From: Anaeramoeba flamelloides
Taxonomy: Eukaryota; Metamonada; Anaeramoebidae
Direction: 5' to 3'
Length of the DNA: 64,000 nucleotides
Assembly: GCA_027625915.1 (NCBI GenBank)
Contig: JANTQA010000048.1
Coordinates: 5,270,001 to 5,334,000 of the forward strand
Shown here: positions 1 to 12,500 of the stretch, piece after piece
Layout of the letters: each line of letters opens with the position of its first letter
How positions within the stretch are numbered: the first letter of the stretch is position 1
The notes under the pieces: model-generated
What the model saw: the letters and a program-made list of their open reading frames with translations, nothing else
What the model was told of the DNA's origin: nothing
The model's database searches: none
Made by a program: the position numbers and the translations under genes

Positions 1-3000
1 ATTCATCGTTTACATTATTTCCATCATTGAATCCCTCATTCTGATTATCATCACCATTTCTACCATCATTGTCATCATTAAATACATCGTTTACATTATT
101 TTCATCAGTGAATCCCTCATTCCCACCATTGCCAGTATCTTCATCATTATTTGATTCCTCTTCTTTCTTTGTATTTTGCTGTGGATTATTTATTAAGGTA
201 CTTACTGAAATTTCAAAAGTATATGATTTTGTAACATTTAATTCATTGACTTGAACCGTTACAGTGAAATTTGCACGCGGTAAATTCCTCAGAAAAGTTA
301 AAATTAAAACTTTTTTTTTGCTTTCAATATTTAGCTTTCTAATAATTTTTTTTATAGAATGATTAAAAGTGACAATTTCAGATGATTCTCCAATCAGTGT
401 TGTTAAATTAATATAACAGGCATGTTGTATATCCTCTATATAAAAATTAAAAGGATTTGATTTATTTTGATTTATATTTTCACCAGGATCAAATCCAGTA
501 GCATATTTAAACAAATCGTCTGTACCACAATCCCCACCATCAAAGCCACAATCAAGGCGATTACAAGTACTATCGCAAAATTTATCACCAAGCCAAGAAT
601 TTAAGCATCCTCTAAAACAAAATTTACTTTCCATTAAAGACACTTTTGTACGATTATTTTGGTAATTTGAACTTTGATGATTCCATCCAGTGTTCCCAGA
701 ACCACTTGGATTTGTATAATTTATACAATCACCATCATCAAAATCACATGCACTATTATTACAGGTTAGATCACAAAAACCATCACCAATCCAAGAATAT
801 GGACAGCCTGGCTGGCAATCAGGAACATCCCAGGCTAAATAAATCTTTTGTCCATTTGAAACGGATAAAAATGTGTCTGGGTATATTGGTGAAAAAAAGA
901 GAAAATCATCATTTAAATAAATAAAATGTTTTGATATTCCTGAAATATTATGTAAATGAGTTTCAATAGCAGGGCTAAAAATTAAATAAGTAAATAACAA
1001 TAATAATGAGAAGAAGTAGAAGAAGAAGAAAAGAACAATTTATGTACAAAAAAACATGATGAAAATATATAAAAAAAAAATTGAAAAATTATTTTTGTTT
1101 AGAATGTTTTTTTTATTTATACAACAATAAACCAATTTCAAAAAAGTGGATGATTTTTTTTTTTTTTTTTTTTGTGTTATTCAATTTGGATTTAAATAAA
1201 ATGGAAATTAATTTATCATTATGTTTGTTTTTTTTTTTTATAAATAAATAGATAGAAATATGTGGTAATTTATTTTTCACCCAATCAAAGAGAGAAAATA
1301 AAGATTTTTTTTTTATAATTGAAGAAGAGTAAATTACACTCTAGTTGATATTTTTATACTTGATTTTCCTTTCAAAAAAAAGAGTAAAATCAAAGATTTA
1401 ACTCAATTCTTTAACATTTGGAAAAGCTAACGTGAAGTGCCGTCAAGTGTCTAGGTTTTCCAGAATTCAAAAGAATATAGAAAAAACAAAGATTTTACTC
1501 AATACTTTAAAAAACTGGAAAAGTTCCATGTGATTTTCTTAAATTTTCTATTTTATTCTGAGACTCTATCCCTTTTCTGATCGAAAACAAAGAAATTAAA
1601 ATAACCTAACAAAAAACGCAAACAGGTGTCCATAATTCAAAAAAAAAGAGTTATCTCTTTGATTTTACTCAATTCGTTTGAATTCTGGAAAACCTAACGG
1701 CAAATAAGAGGAATTTAAATCCCCTCTCTTAAATTACAAAAAAAAAAAAATCTATTTTTTAAACTATTGTTAAGAGAATTGCTATTAATGGGGCAAGTAC
1801 ATTTTTCATTTTTTGAGTGCCACCATTTATGTGAAACTGAATTATTCAAATCATTTATTTCGTCAAATACATTGATATTTTCATAAATATGGAAGTTGGG
1901 AAATATTCTAGTAATAGATATTTTCATACTAACAAAAAAACGCAAATTAAAAAAATGAAAAAATTGAACAAAAAAAAATAAATAAAAATCATTTATTTCA
2001 AGATCTTATCTATAATATTTAACACAATTACTTATTCTTTATTTGGTTTTATTTTGAATTCTTTATGAAAATAATTTTGTTTGGAAAATTTTTGATAAAC
2101 AAATTACTGTTTATTTCGAAAGAATTTCCAAAATGAATTTAAAAATCCCATTTTCATTTATGTCATCTAATTCTGGTTTGGGTTCAGAAAATCAGAGATT
2201 TTTTTAATTCTTCTTGAGAGTGAGGGTTTATTGGACAAATTCGTTTGATTTTATAATTATTTATTTTCCATTAAAATGAGAACTCAAAAAAATTCTGAAT
2301 CTGATTGAAATTTGTTATTGAATTTCTGAATTATTTTGATTTGAATCTTTTGTAACTGTTTGTTTGATTCCAAGAATTCAACCCCTTTATTTTAATTTTT
2401 GAAATAGTATTCCTCGTTTTGGGCTTTGTTTGAGAAAAATATTTTAAAAAAGAATTTTGAAAGCAAATTTGTTACAAAAGGTTTTTTAAAATAATAATAA
2501 ATAGTAATGGGGCGAGAAATTCAAGGAAAAAAAATAGTTTGTATTCAAGCAAACTAAGAATATAAAGAAAACAAATCTTCAAAAATAGGCTTTTATTGAT
2601 TTTTTTTTTTTTCATTCTTGATTTCAACAAATTTATTTGGAATGGTGATCTTTCGTGTTTGGTCTTCTAAAAGAAAATATTTGTTTCAAATGCACACCCT
2701 TTCGGGTATATCTGGTTGGTTTACTATTTGGTTAATTTCGATCATTGGTATAAACACATTTCTAGATCCAAAACTTTATTTAATAAAACCAAAAATTTAA
2801 TCAAAAAAAAATGTTCAAAAAATTGAAAAAAGATTAAATACTTTGGTGTTTTGGTTTCAAAGTTTCAATATCTGGTGGCACTCAAAAAATTTTTTTTCAG
2901 TAAGGTTAACACAATGAAAAATTTTCAAAATGGTAAAATGTACTTACTTCCTTAAATAATTATTTACAGTTTTTATATGTTTCTTTGGGTTTTTTTTTTA

Positions 3001-5888
3001 AATGATAAACCAGATGAGAAATGCTAACTGAATAAACACCAAAGTATTAAATCTTTTTTAAATCTTTTGAAATGGCTATTTTATCTTCTTATATTTAAAT
3101 TCCAATTGTATAATAATTCTATATATTGGATTGTATTTTTGATTAAATAGATTTTTATTTCCTTTTATAATTAAGATTAAATCGTCTGCTAGAAAAAAAA
3201 AAAATGATAATGGTTTATTAATGGTGAAGTATTTCCAAGGCTACCATGGAATTTTTTAATAAATTCCAATTCAAAATTTTTAACACACCAAAATTATATT
3301 TTTGAAGAAAACATCTTATTAATCAATTCAAGAAGAAATACCAAATTTGAATCATCCACTACTTGAAATGTTAAACAATTATTTATCATTTACAATACCC
3401 ACAAAACAAAAAAGAAATAATTATAAATCAAAATAAATAAATATTGTGCCTTTAATTTTGGAGAGTGGATTTCTTGTTAAGAACTAAGGGTTAGACAATA
3501 GTGAGTTTAATCTGTTGAAGAGAGAATTTTGAAATGACCAAAATTTGTGTCTTTTAATTTAAAGAGTATCTAGAAACAGTTATTAGTAGAATTTTAAGCT
3601 CAATTTAGTTTTGTAAAAATTTTGGGAAAAGTTTATAAAAAAAAAATAAATTTTGAAAAGAACAAAACGAAAAAATGTATTGGTAAATTTGTTGAAATTC
3701 TATTAAGGATTATTGAATGATCAAAGATTAGATACTACCAAGTAATTTATATTTGAGTTCTTCTATAAAAGAACTCTATGTTAACCTAATATCAATTATT
3801 CGAAAAAAATTTTTTGATCGAACGAAAGAGGTTAAGTTATTGAAAAAATAAAATGTAAACAAAAAAAAAAATGAAAAAATAATTTTCATATTTTTCAAAA
3901 ATCAAAATTATCTCCAATTTCAATGAAAACTTCAGGGGATTGTATTATTAAGATTCTTTGAACCAATTTTTAATTGTGTGGAAAATTATGAATTTTAGTT
4001 TATATAAGCTCTTATTCAGTAAACGGGTACCGACTTTATTGAAGAATTAGTTTTTTAATCCAAATTGAGTTATTATTTCATATATTGAATTAAATTTTTT
4101 GTTTATTTGATTTATATTCCCATTTATAATTAAAATTAAATCATCTTAAAGAATTTTACAATGATTTGTAATTGTTTTAACAATTTAAAAAAAAAATGAA
4201 TTTTAGTTTAGGTGATAAAAGATCTACTTGGGAGATACCGAGTCCTTCCCCTTGATAATATAATAATAAAAAAAAATTTGACAATTTTCTTTATAATAGA
4301 TGTTTTTTTATTTGTTATTATTTTACAATTAATTGAATCATAACATTTAGTTATATCAATCATAATCATAATATACCTTTGTCTTTTTCTTTTCCATGAT
4401 TTGATTTTATCTTGTAAGTATATTTAAGAAAGTTTAATACTGCAATATGAGTATCAAATTTTTTCCGAAAGTCAAACTCTGCTTTATGAATAAATTCTCA
4501 ATAAGGTTCAATTAGTTTATATTACATTTTTAGAAATAATCTTTATAAATATTGATTAACAGAAATAGATAATCCAAAGCTACTCTTTCATTAAAAATAT
4601 TTGCAAGTTTTTAATCAAAACTATAATTAATTTCATGAATTCAGCAAATTCTTTGTTTTTAGGATTAAATGTGAATATATTTTTTTTTAAAAAAGGTACT
4701 TTTTAAATATTTAATTGGATTTACTGTTTTTTAATGGATTTTTTTAAAAAAATTAAGACAACTATCTAAAAGTTGAATTGCCATTTTGAAATCCACATCA
4801 TTTCCAAATAAAAAAAAAAAATTATTTTGATTCAAAATTCTGAACAAATTTTGTAATATGCATCCGATTTCCCTTAAAAAAATAAAATGGTTTTTTAATT
4901 TTAAGAAAGGTTAAAAGTTCTAATTTATTTAAAAACTTTCGTTTAATTATGATTCTGGTTTTTTTTTTTTTGACTAAAATACTTTTTTTGTCTTTAATTG
5001 AATTGACAGATTTTGAAATATATATTTGTTTTGATTTTTTACACAAAATATGATCTTTTTTCTCTTGTTCTTAACTGAGTCCTTAAATTAGCACCTTTTT
5101 TCACATGAATTAATGATAATCTGTATCACTATTTCAATACCTCCAAAGTTTTGAGTTAATTCAACCTTTCAAATAAACACAGTGGATTTTCAAAAAGGAC
5201 ATCGAAAAAAATTTTTCAAATTATTTGTAATTTATCTGTCTATTTAAATTCTAAAATTACGCTTTTTCTTGTGTATTTGTTCCAATACAAACAAAAGAAA
5301 AATCAAAGTCTTTTAAATTAAAGTTTCTTTAAAGCACCTGATAAATTTCAATTGGATAATTTCTCAAATTATTTTTCAACTTTTGCTGTTGAGTTTGAAA
5401 ATGTTTTGAAGAGAAAATTAAAATCTTTGAATGGTTGTTTTTTGTTCGAAAGTGAATTTCCAAGGTTTCTTTCTCAGAATCTTTCCAAAAAAAAAGAAGA
5501 AAAAAAAGAATCAGAATAAAGACAAAGAGACAAAATTACCTTGCAAAAGTTGGAAGGTGGCTTTGGTTTGAAAAGATTTCTGCATGAGTTACAATTTTGA
5601 TTCTTGGGTTTTTTAAATTTACCCAAGAAGGTACCTGGCCATTGGTTACAATGTAAATATTTCTAACCCAAGGAACATACTTTTCAATCGAGCGAAGTGA
5701 GTATTTTAATTCGTCATGGTCACGCCATCTATTTTTTGCAAACGCTGTTGGATCACAAATTGCTTCCGTTTTGTTGCACATTGCCGCAAAACCTTCCAAA
5801 TATTGAAGTTTTGTTTCGATCATCTCTAAGTGAGTGGAAAATGTTCAAAGAATGGTTTGTATTTTTCAATAATGCAGATCCAATCATT

Positions 5889-5922
<34 letters not shown>

Positions 5923-6479
5923 TTTGAAAAGAATAACAACAAGTTTGATAAAAGTAACACTTTTAGACAACCCAAATCAAAAAAAAAAAAAAAAAATCAA
6001 AAGAAAAAGTTTACTTTTCTGATGTGATGGATCAGAGCCATTTACCCACGTATAGACAACATCAAATTCATATTCTGGAAGATAGTCATGAATATTTGTT
6101 CCAGAAATTGTATTGGTAAACTCGTTAGTTTCCGATTTATTCAGATACACTAATCATAAAATTTTGTTAAAAAGTTTTGAAATTGGTATTGTGGAAATGA
6201 GAAGAAGAGATTAACGATGAGCAATTTAAATTTTTTAATTATTTCTCCTGAAGAAAATAAAATTTCAGAGGTTGAGAAGGGCTGAGAAAATGGAGCAAAA
6301 CGAAGAACAAAAAAAGAAAAAAAAATTTATTTACAGATCCGAAGGAAGCAAAAGATGAACAAAAATAATAAAAACACAACCACAGATGAACTATAAAGAA
6401 AGTTACTAAAACCTCGACGGGAGGAAATTATTCGAAGAGTTTTTAATTGCAAAGTTTTTTTGAGATCTTGCTTTATCAT
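1..6479 (-). CDS. GNPTAB: GNPTAB-like N-acetylglucosamine-1-phosphotransferase (Stealth family), 5' part
   Basis: Partial gene running off the left edge. I assembled four exons: 6479-6335, 6149-6015, 5825-5540 and 974 to the edge. All junctions are GT-AG and phases match. The start ATG (6479) opens a short basic cytosolic tail, then one membrane anchor at about residues 29-48, as in type II Golgi enzymes. Stealth region 1 is at residues 78-89 ([12 protein letters not shown]). Stealth region 2 starts at NRWRDHDEL (125-133), followed by [12 protein letters not shown] and then NDDFLF (210-215). Two Lin-12/Notch repeats follow at 242-272 and 308-338, with all expected Cys and the D..GDC ends. After a beta-rich stretch the frame becomes Asn/Asp/Gly-rich up to the edge. 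The known family moves GlcNAc-1-phosphate from UDP-GlcNAc onto mannose of lysosomal enzymes in the Golgi. Family assignment is secure. The exact acceptor is inferred, and the C-terminal half is not in view. Confidence 0.9.
1320..1740. repeat. Hairpin-module repeat block
   Basis: The block starts with a segment (AAATTACACTCTAG) shared with the repeats at 21.6 and 60.2 kb. It then holds two imperfect palindromes built from GAATTCAAAAGAAT and its complement around TTTACTC cores (about 1420-1525 and 1625-1705). Between them is a motif GAAGTGCCGTCAAGTGTCTAGG that recurs near 21.2 and 62.9 kb. No coding potential is apparent. Confidence 0.6.
2831..3058. mobile_element. Small inverted-repeat element (MITE-like), 228 bp
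   Basis: The terminal inverted repeats are GATTAAATACTTTGGTGTTT at the left and its complement at the right (AAACACCAAAGTATTAAATC). The interior is noncoding and A/T-rich. Only one copy was noticed in the window. It lies inside the giant GNPTAB intron. Confidence 0.65.
3245..3960 (-). mobile_element. Dispersed 0.5-0.7 kb element, copy 1
   Basis: This segment is repeated in the opposite orientation at about 35190-35705. Shared blocks include AATTTTTAACACACCAAAAT, AAGAAGAAATACCAAATT, TTAGATACTACCAA and AAAATTATCTCC, in the same order when one copy is complemented. No open frame is conserved between the copies, so it is most likely a nonautonomous transposon. Confidence 0.6.
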
Positions 6480-9400
6480 CAATAAAGATCTCTTCCAAAT
6501 ACTACCTTTTTTCTTTCAAAATAGAAAACCAGTAAAAAATGATTTTTATTGGGGAATCATTTTATCAAATAAAGAATTTTTGATATGTATTATGTGACTA
6601 TTATTGAAGAAGATCCCAATTATACCTTTGATCAGGAAAAATTGTAACTTTTTCAGGGCTTTTTTATGGGATCAGTAATTTAACTTTTTTTTCTTCAATT
6701 TATTTTCTTATTAATTATTGGAGAGGAATTATTGATTTTTGAAATATACAAAATTTTAAGGTGAGTGTTTAAGTTGTTAATAATAACTATTTCAAAGTAT
6801 TATCTTTCAAGAAAAATACTTTGGTTCTATCAAAATTTTTCTTTTGAATTATCTTTGAGTCTTTTAGATATGGAGTCTATTGGGATGTATTATTTTTCAG
6901 AATAATTTATTTTGGAAAGTTTTTATTTTATTTATTTTATGCTTTGTTCCAAGTATTTATTACTCATGTGGCAAAAAATTGTCAAATAAAAAAGTTACGA
7001 AATTGGTTTTCCAAAAAATTCAACTTAATTTTTCAGGATATTTTTTTCATTTCTTTAAAAAGTTTTTAATTTATTTTTTTTAAAAAAACTTATATTATCA
7101 GCATCTAGTTGAAAATTGATGTTTATATATACCAATTCTTTTTCCCAGGTTTTTAGAATGATAAATTACCTAATTTTTTTTATCTTCTTTCGGGACCAAT
7201 ATTAAAATTTGCCACATAAATATAAAATTTTCGTTCTTTGGTTAAACCAAAACTGAATGATCATATCAAGTTTGGCTCAAAGTATTAAATTAAGTTTATC
7301 CTTGTTATGTCTGGATTTAGTACAATATAATTTGGAAAGAAAATTTATTTCAGAATATTAAATACAACAAAAAAAGATTTTTATAAGTAATTTTTTTTTT
7401 TAAAATAAAATTACTAATAAGAAATTTGTAGGGTAGATATAAATATTAGATTGTTTGATTTTTTTAATAAAAATATTATGAATTATTCTTGTTGAAAAGA
7501 TTATAAATTCATGATCGGAAATTAAAAAAAAAGAGAAATTAAAGTCTTTCAGAAGCTACAAAGAACATTTTATCAGGTAATGAATTTAAAGCTAGTATAG
7601 ATTTTTAATAAGTCGGAAATGAGGATTAGAAAAAATTTATTTGAAAAATTCATAAATGAATTAATATTCAAAAATATATTCACATATTAATATATTCATT
7701 TTTTAGAACATAAATAACTTTAAAAATTGAAAATTCTTAATGTAAATAAATAAAATTTCCTCTTAAAAATGATTTTTTCGTATATATCTTATAATTATTT
7801 TCCCTAACAACTCATTAAAGAAGAAATTTTTTCGATATAATTTTTCTTGATCTCAAAATAAACTTTTTAATTTATTATCAACCTAAAAATTTTTATGATA
7901 ATTTTTATGATAATCTTGGGAACACTATAAAAACTAAAATAAATGATATATCTTTTTTTTTTTTCAAAAATTGTATTTTAATTTTTAAATGATTTTTTAA
8001 AAATAATGAAAAAAATATCTAAAAACAATATTTTTAACGACATTTTTTATTTGATAATAATGTAATATAATTTTTATATTATATATTATATAAATTATTA
8101 TATGTACAAGAAATAATTATTTAAAAATATTTCATTTTTACCATGTTATCAGATGTTGAAATCATGAAATGATTTATGAATTTTAAAAAATCCAAAGCTC
8201 GATTTCAAATAGATTGCAAATAATTATTCAATATCAAGAAATTATAAACTTCACAATATTTTATTTTGTGATGAAATCATTTTAAATAGATTAAAAATAT
8301 ATTTAATCAAACTAATAAAAGACAACCAAAATTATTTCATAAAAGAACGATGACTTGAGTGTAAAACAAGTGTTTTTTACTTTTTTTTTAATTTCCAATA
8401 TCTTTATAATTTTTTTTTTTTTAACCAAGCCATTATTCTTCCAGAAGATTTTAAGTATTATATTGTTTATTATATATTTATGTTTAATCAAAACTTGAAA
8501 AACCAATTTGACAAAAAAACAAAAATGTAGGTGAAAAAAAAATTAAATACATAATTCTAAAATAATCACAAAAAAAAAAAACAATAGAAGAAAATTCTAT
8601 AATCTAAGAGTTAAGTTTTAAATTTAAATTGGAATTGAAATATTTATTAATTCCAAAAAGTTTCAAGAAACACTTAATTTATGCTCAAAAAGTATCTACA
8701 GTGATCAAAATAATGCTTACCCAAAGAATAGAATCTGTGATTCAATATTATAATTGGTACTTTTTTTTTCTTCTTGTTCTAAGTTAAGATTCAATTCACT
8801 ACCCAGTAGTATAACCAAGTAAAAATGAATTTTAAAGGTAAAAGTCTTGATACTTACAGTAAATTTTAAATTAGGATAGCAAATTGTTGAAAATTGTTCG
8901 TAAATTATCTGAAAGTTTTAAAATTTTTTGTTTTTTGGATGATAAAATTTTGATGAAAAATTTACTCAATTTTTGGAGATAATTTTTCCGATTTGATCCT
9001 TTATTTTTCAAAATTTCTTTTTTAAATAATAGAACCTTTAGATTCCAATATCATATTGGTTTTAGTTTTCCGTTCATTTATTGGGTAAATTAAGGATTAT
9101 ACTTCTATAACAAAAAAACAGACTTTATATTTTGAAACCTATAATAAACTTTTTTGGATGCATTATTTTGACAACAGTAGTTAATGAAATAATGATAAAA
9201 CAACTCAGAAAAAACCTATGGGAAAGAAATCTTCTATTTTAGGCCTGTTTTATTCCTTTTTATCATTTAATAAGGAAAGATAAGAAATATTTTTTAAAAA
9301 CCAAATTTATTCAAACCCTTCTACTTTAAAAAAATTTCTAAAAACAAAAAATCGAATAAAAATCCGATAAAGTCCTCAATTTTTTACACTTTCTTTAAAT

Positions 9401-9503
9401 CTTGTCCACTGGACTTTAAATTAAAATTAAGGAACAACCAACTCATATAATGTTCCCAATTCTTGAAAAATATTTATTTCATTTTTTCAATTTTAGTTAT
9501 TTG
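6480..9503. other. Divergent intergenic region with one MITE
   Basis: About 3 kb separates the start of the minus-strand GNPTAB-like gene from the start of the plus-strand 1364-residue gene, so it must hold both promoters. I cannot place a core promoter in such A/T-rich sequence. One Tc1/mariner-type MITE occupies 8697-9180. Open frames here (for example 6880-7083 plus and 8312-8506 minus) are homopolymer-rich and unconvincing. Confidence 0.6.
8697..9180. mobile_element. MITE family 1 (CAGTGATCAAAATAATGC ends), copy 1
   Basis: About 480 bp. It starts TACAGTGATCAAAATAATGC and ends with the inverted GCATTATTTTGACAACAGTA. Three further copies lie at 22.9, 39.8 and 45.1 kb, with the same internal blocks (a TACCAATTATAAT-like region and an interior CAATTTTTGGAG or ATAGAG stretch). 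The CAGT start next to TA is typical of Tc1/mariner-derived MITEs. It has no transposase frame. Confidence 0.8.
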
Positions 9504-12500
9504 ATGTCCGAATCCGTTAAAGAACAAAACAAAAAAAAGAATTCGGATTTTGTATTACAGGCTCAAGGTTTTTGTAAGCTTTACAACTTTAACAATACAT
9601 TTAGACAATGTTTAATTTTCTTTAAAAGACCATACTCAATTGACTCATTTCCTTTTTTCTTTTCTTATTTAAAACCTGGAACAAACAAAAAAAAATAATA
9701 AATAGATGGAGAGTATTCTCTTCCAAAGATCAATCTCCAAAAAAGGTACCCAGCCACTTCTTCAGAAAAAAAAAACATCAAAAAAACAGCTGCTTTTATG
9801 GACAACGAAGGGAATTGTTACGATATAAATTATTTGAAAATCGATGAGAATCATAGCTTCAGAAAAAAAAGTCTTCCACCGATCAATGGTTTGTAATTTC
9901 AAATAAAACCTTCTTTTACAAACAATTTAATTCTTGGTTTTTTACCCAAACCACAACCAAATTTTTTGTTTTTCTTTTCTCTAAACACTTTTTTTATTTT
10001 CATTAAAACCTTTTGTTCAAACAAACCTTAAACAAATGAAAAAATTTTGTTTTTTTGTTTTGTTTTTAAAATTTATCGATCAACCAACAATCAAAAGAAT
10101 TCAAAATTGGAAACAATAAGCAATATTTTACTCAAGAAGGAAGATCAAAATTAATTCAAAGATATGACACAAAAAACCCAAAAGATCTTGGTAAATTTCC
10201 AGATCCCGAGGATTTTGAAACCTTTAATGAATTTGAACAAGCATCAATTGAATGGTACAACTCAACAAAAAAAAAAATTGGTGTTTTAAAATTACCAAAC
10301 GTCTTAGGAGCGCACTATTATCGACTCAAAGAAACAATACCAGTATTACTTTTTTTTTTTCTTTTTTTTCGTTTAAATTGGTTTATTTCTCATTTTTTTA
10401 AAGAAGTGAAAAATAAAAAGTTATTTTTCATTCTCAAAAAATACCCTTGATTCGACCCATTCACTTAACTCTTAAAATTTCAAAAAAAATCAAAAAAATT
10501 TAAAAATTAAATCTATAAAGTCTTCAAATGAAAAAGAAACACAAGAAGACTATTCCACTGATATGTCTTCTGGAACCGATTTGGTAACTGAAACTGATTT
10601 TGATGATCAAGACAATGTTTCAGAATCGATTTCTGGAATTACACCAAGTTCTGAAAATATTGACAAAATGATGACAACACACGATGACGAAATCTTTAAT
10701 TTGCTACCCAAAGACGAACTTTCAATCATAAAATATTTACAAACACAAAACGCCGAGTAAGTATTTAAATTTCTTTTTCTTCTTCAATAGCTTTTTGGCT
10801 TATCTTGTTATTTTTTTTTCAAAGACACAATTTCAAAAAGAGAAAAAAAACAAGACAAAAAAATGAAAGTTCTTGAAACAGCACGACAAAAATAGCACAA
10901 AAATTGTATTCACTTTTTTTACTTGACAAAACTTTTGTTTTTGAAATAGTTTCCAAATTTTGAAAGGAATTACAAGATCAAAAATTCAATAACTTTCAAT
11001 TTAAATAGTTTTTTCAATTAAAACTTTTAAAAGAATGCAATTTAAAACAACTTTGCACTTTTCGGTTTTCATAAAAAGAGTTTCAGGTTTTTAAAAGCTA
11101 ACAAATATTTTTCTTTTAGATAACTTTCAAATATTTCAATTAAATTTCAAAGGTTATCTTTTGTTAAATATTTTTTTTACACTTTTTTTGGCTTATAAAA
11201 GTTTTTACAAAGTATTTGAAATTTGAAAAAATATGAAAGAATATTAGAAATTGAAATCTTTTAGGCTGTCAGTCTGAAAGTTCCAAAAAGTCTTGAAAGT
11301 TTTTATATGGATTGTGCTATTCTTGTCGTGAAATTTTGACACCTTTTTTTTATAAAAAAGGTAATCTAAATTCCTCAACCAAATCAACTTCTGAAAATTA
11401 GATGATCTTACATATTAAAATAAATTCAATTTTGTTGTAAATAAAATTTACTATTCTTAATTTTATGAGTTAAAAAATTTTCTCTAGATTTTTGTTTATA
11501 TTTTAGTATATATTTCACCCACACACCTTAAAAATAATAATAATGTAACTCTACTAAAATTTAAAACAGTTTATTAAATTAAAATTCAATCCATCCATCT
11601 GTATATCCATCCATCCCTAAAAATATAAATGTAAATATTAACATTTGTTTAACTACACAATTAAAATAAGAATAAATGTAGCATATAAAGTGAAAATTTT
11701 GTTATGGATATAATATTTAATTCATGAAAATATTATTTTTTTTTCTTATTTCACTCCTATAAGTAATACTTGTAAGGCACAAACTATTAAAAAAAGTAAA
11801 ATTTAGGCACATTTTTTGGGAATTTTTTTTTTACAGTTTAAATTCCAAAAATATAAAAAAATGTTACTTAATTTGGAATTTTTTTGGTAGCCTTAAATTT
11901 CGCTCAAAGTTTGTGCCTTAAATGTTGTACTGACTGTATTCAAAATAAAAAATTAAAAATACAAAAAATTAAAAAATAAATAATCAAAAGAAAAAAGAGA
12001 ATTAAGATCGGCTAAAAAAATCAAGAAAATTAAAATCACTCAGAAATAGGATCCAACTATGAATAATTTAACTTGAATTATTATATAAAAGTTAAAGGAT
12101 GAAAGTGAAAAAATACAATGTTTAAATATATCAATTAAATTAATTTCTGTGTTTCATAAAAAAAAGATAATGAAAAATCTATTTCATTTTTTAAACGAAC
12201 AAGTAAATTTAAAATATTTTGTAAATATAAAATTCTTTTAAAAAAAAAAACATAAGAGAATTTTAAAAACCAAAAATGAAAATTTTAAAAATAAAATTTT
12301 TCAAAAAATTAACATTTTTATTTTAGTACTCTTTTATTTTAAAAAAGTGGATACAAAAACTTTTCAAAAGGATTTATAAAAAAGGTTTAACAACTTAAAA
12401 CAAAAAGTAGTTTGTTGATTAATTCTTAAAATTTTTGTTTTTCATTTTTTCTCAAAATAATCATTATATAAAAAAAAATAAAATAAAATATCTAAAATAT

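Larger units (their letters stand above)
975..5539 (-). other. Giant intron 3 of the GNPTAB-like gene (4565 bp)
   Basis: This phase-2 intron lies between the TFA and SPAIE codons of the Stealth core. The other two introns of the gene are only 185 and 189 bp. It holds a hairpin-module block (about 1320-1740), a 230-bp inverted-repeat element (2831-3058) and a 0.7-kb element (about 3245-3960) that recurs at 35 kb. The rest is A/T-rich sequence in which I see no convincing exon on either strand. Confidence 0.8.

Noticed and set aside
2618-2800. 60-codon plus-strand frame in the GNPTAB intron
   Set aside because: It has no splice context or motif and lies in an intron on the opposite strand.
9450-9698. 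82-codon open frame read straight through
   Set aside because: Only its middle part (9504-9567) is used: a splice from 9567 to 9706 gives a frame that continues through seven more exons.
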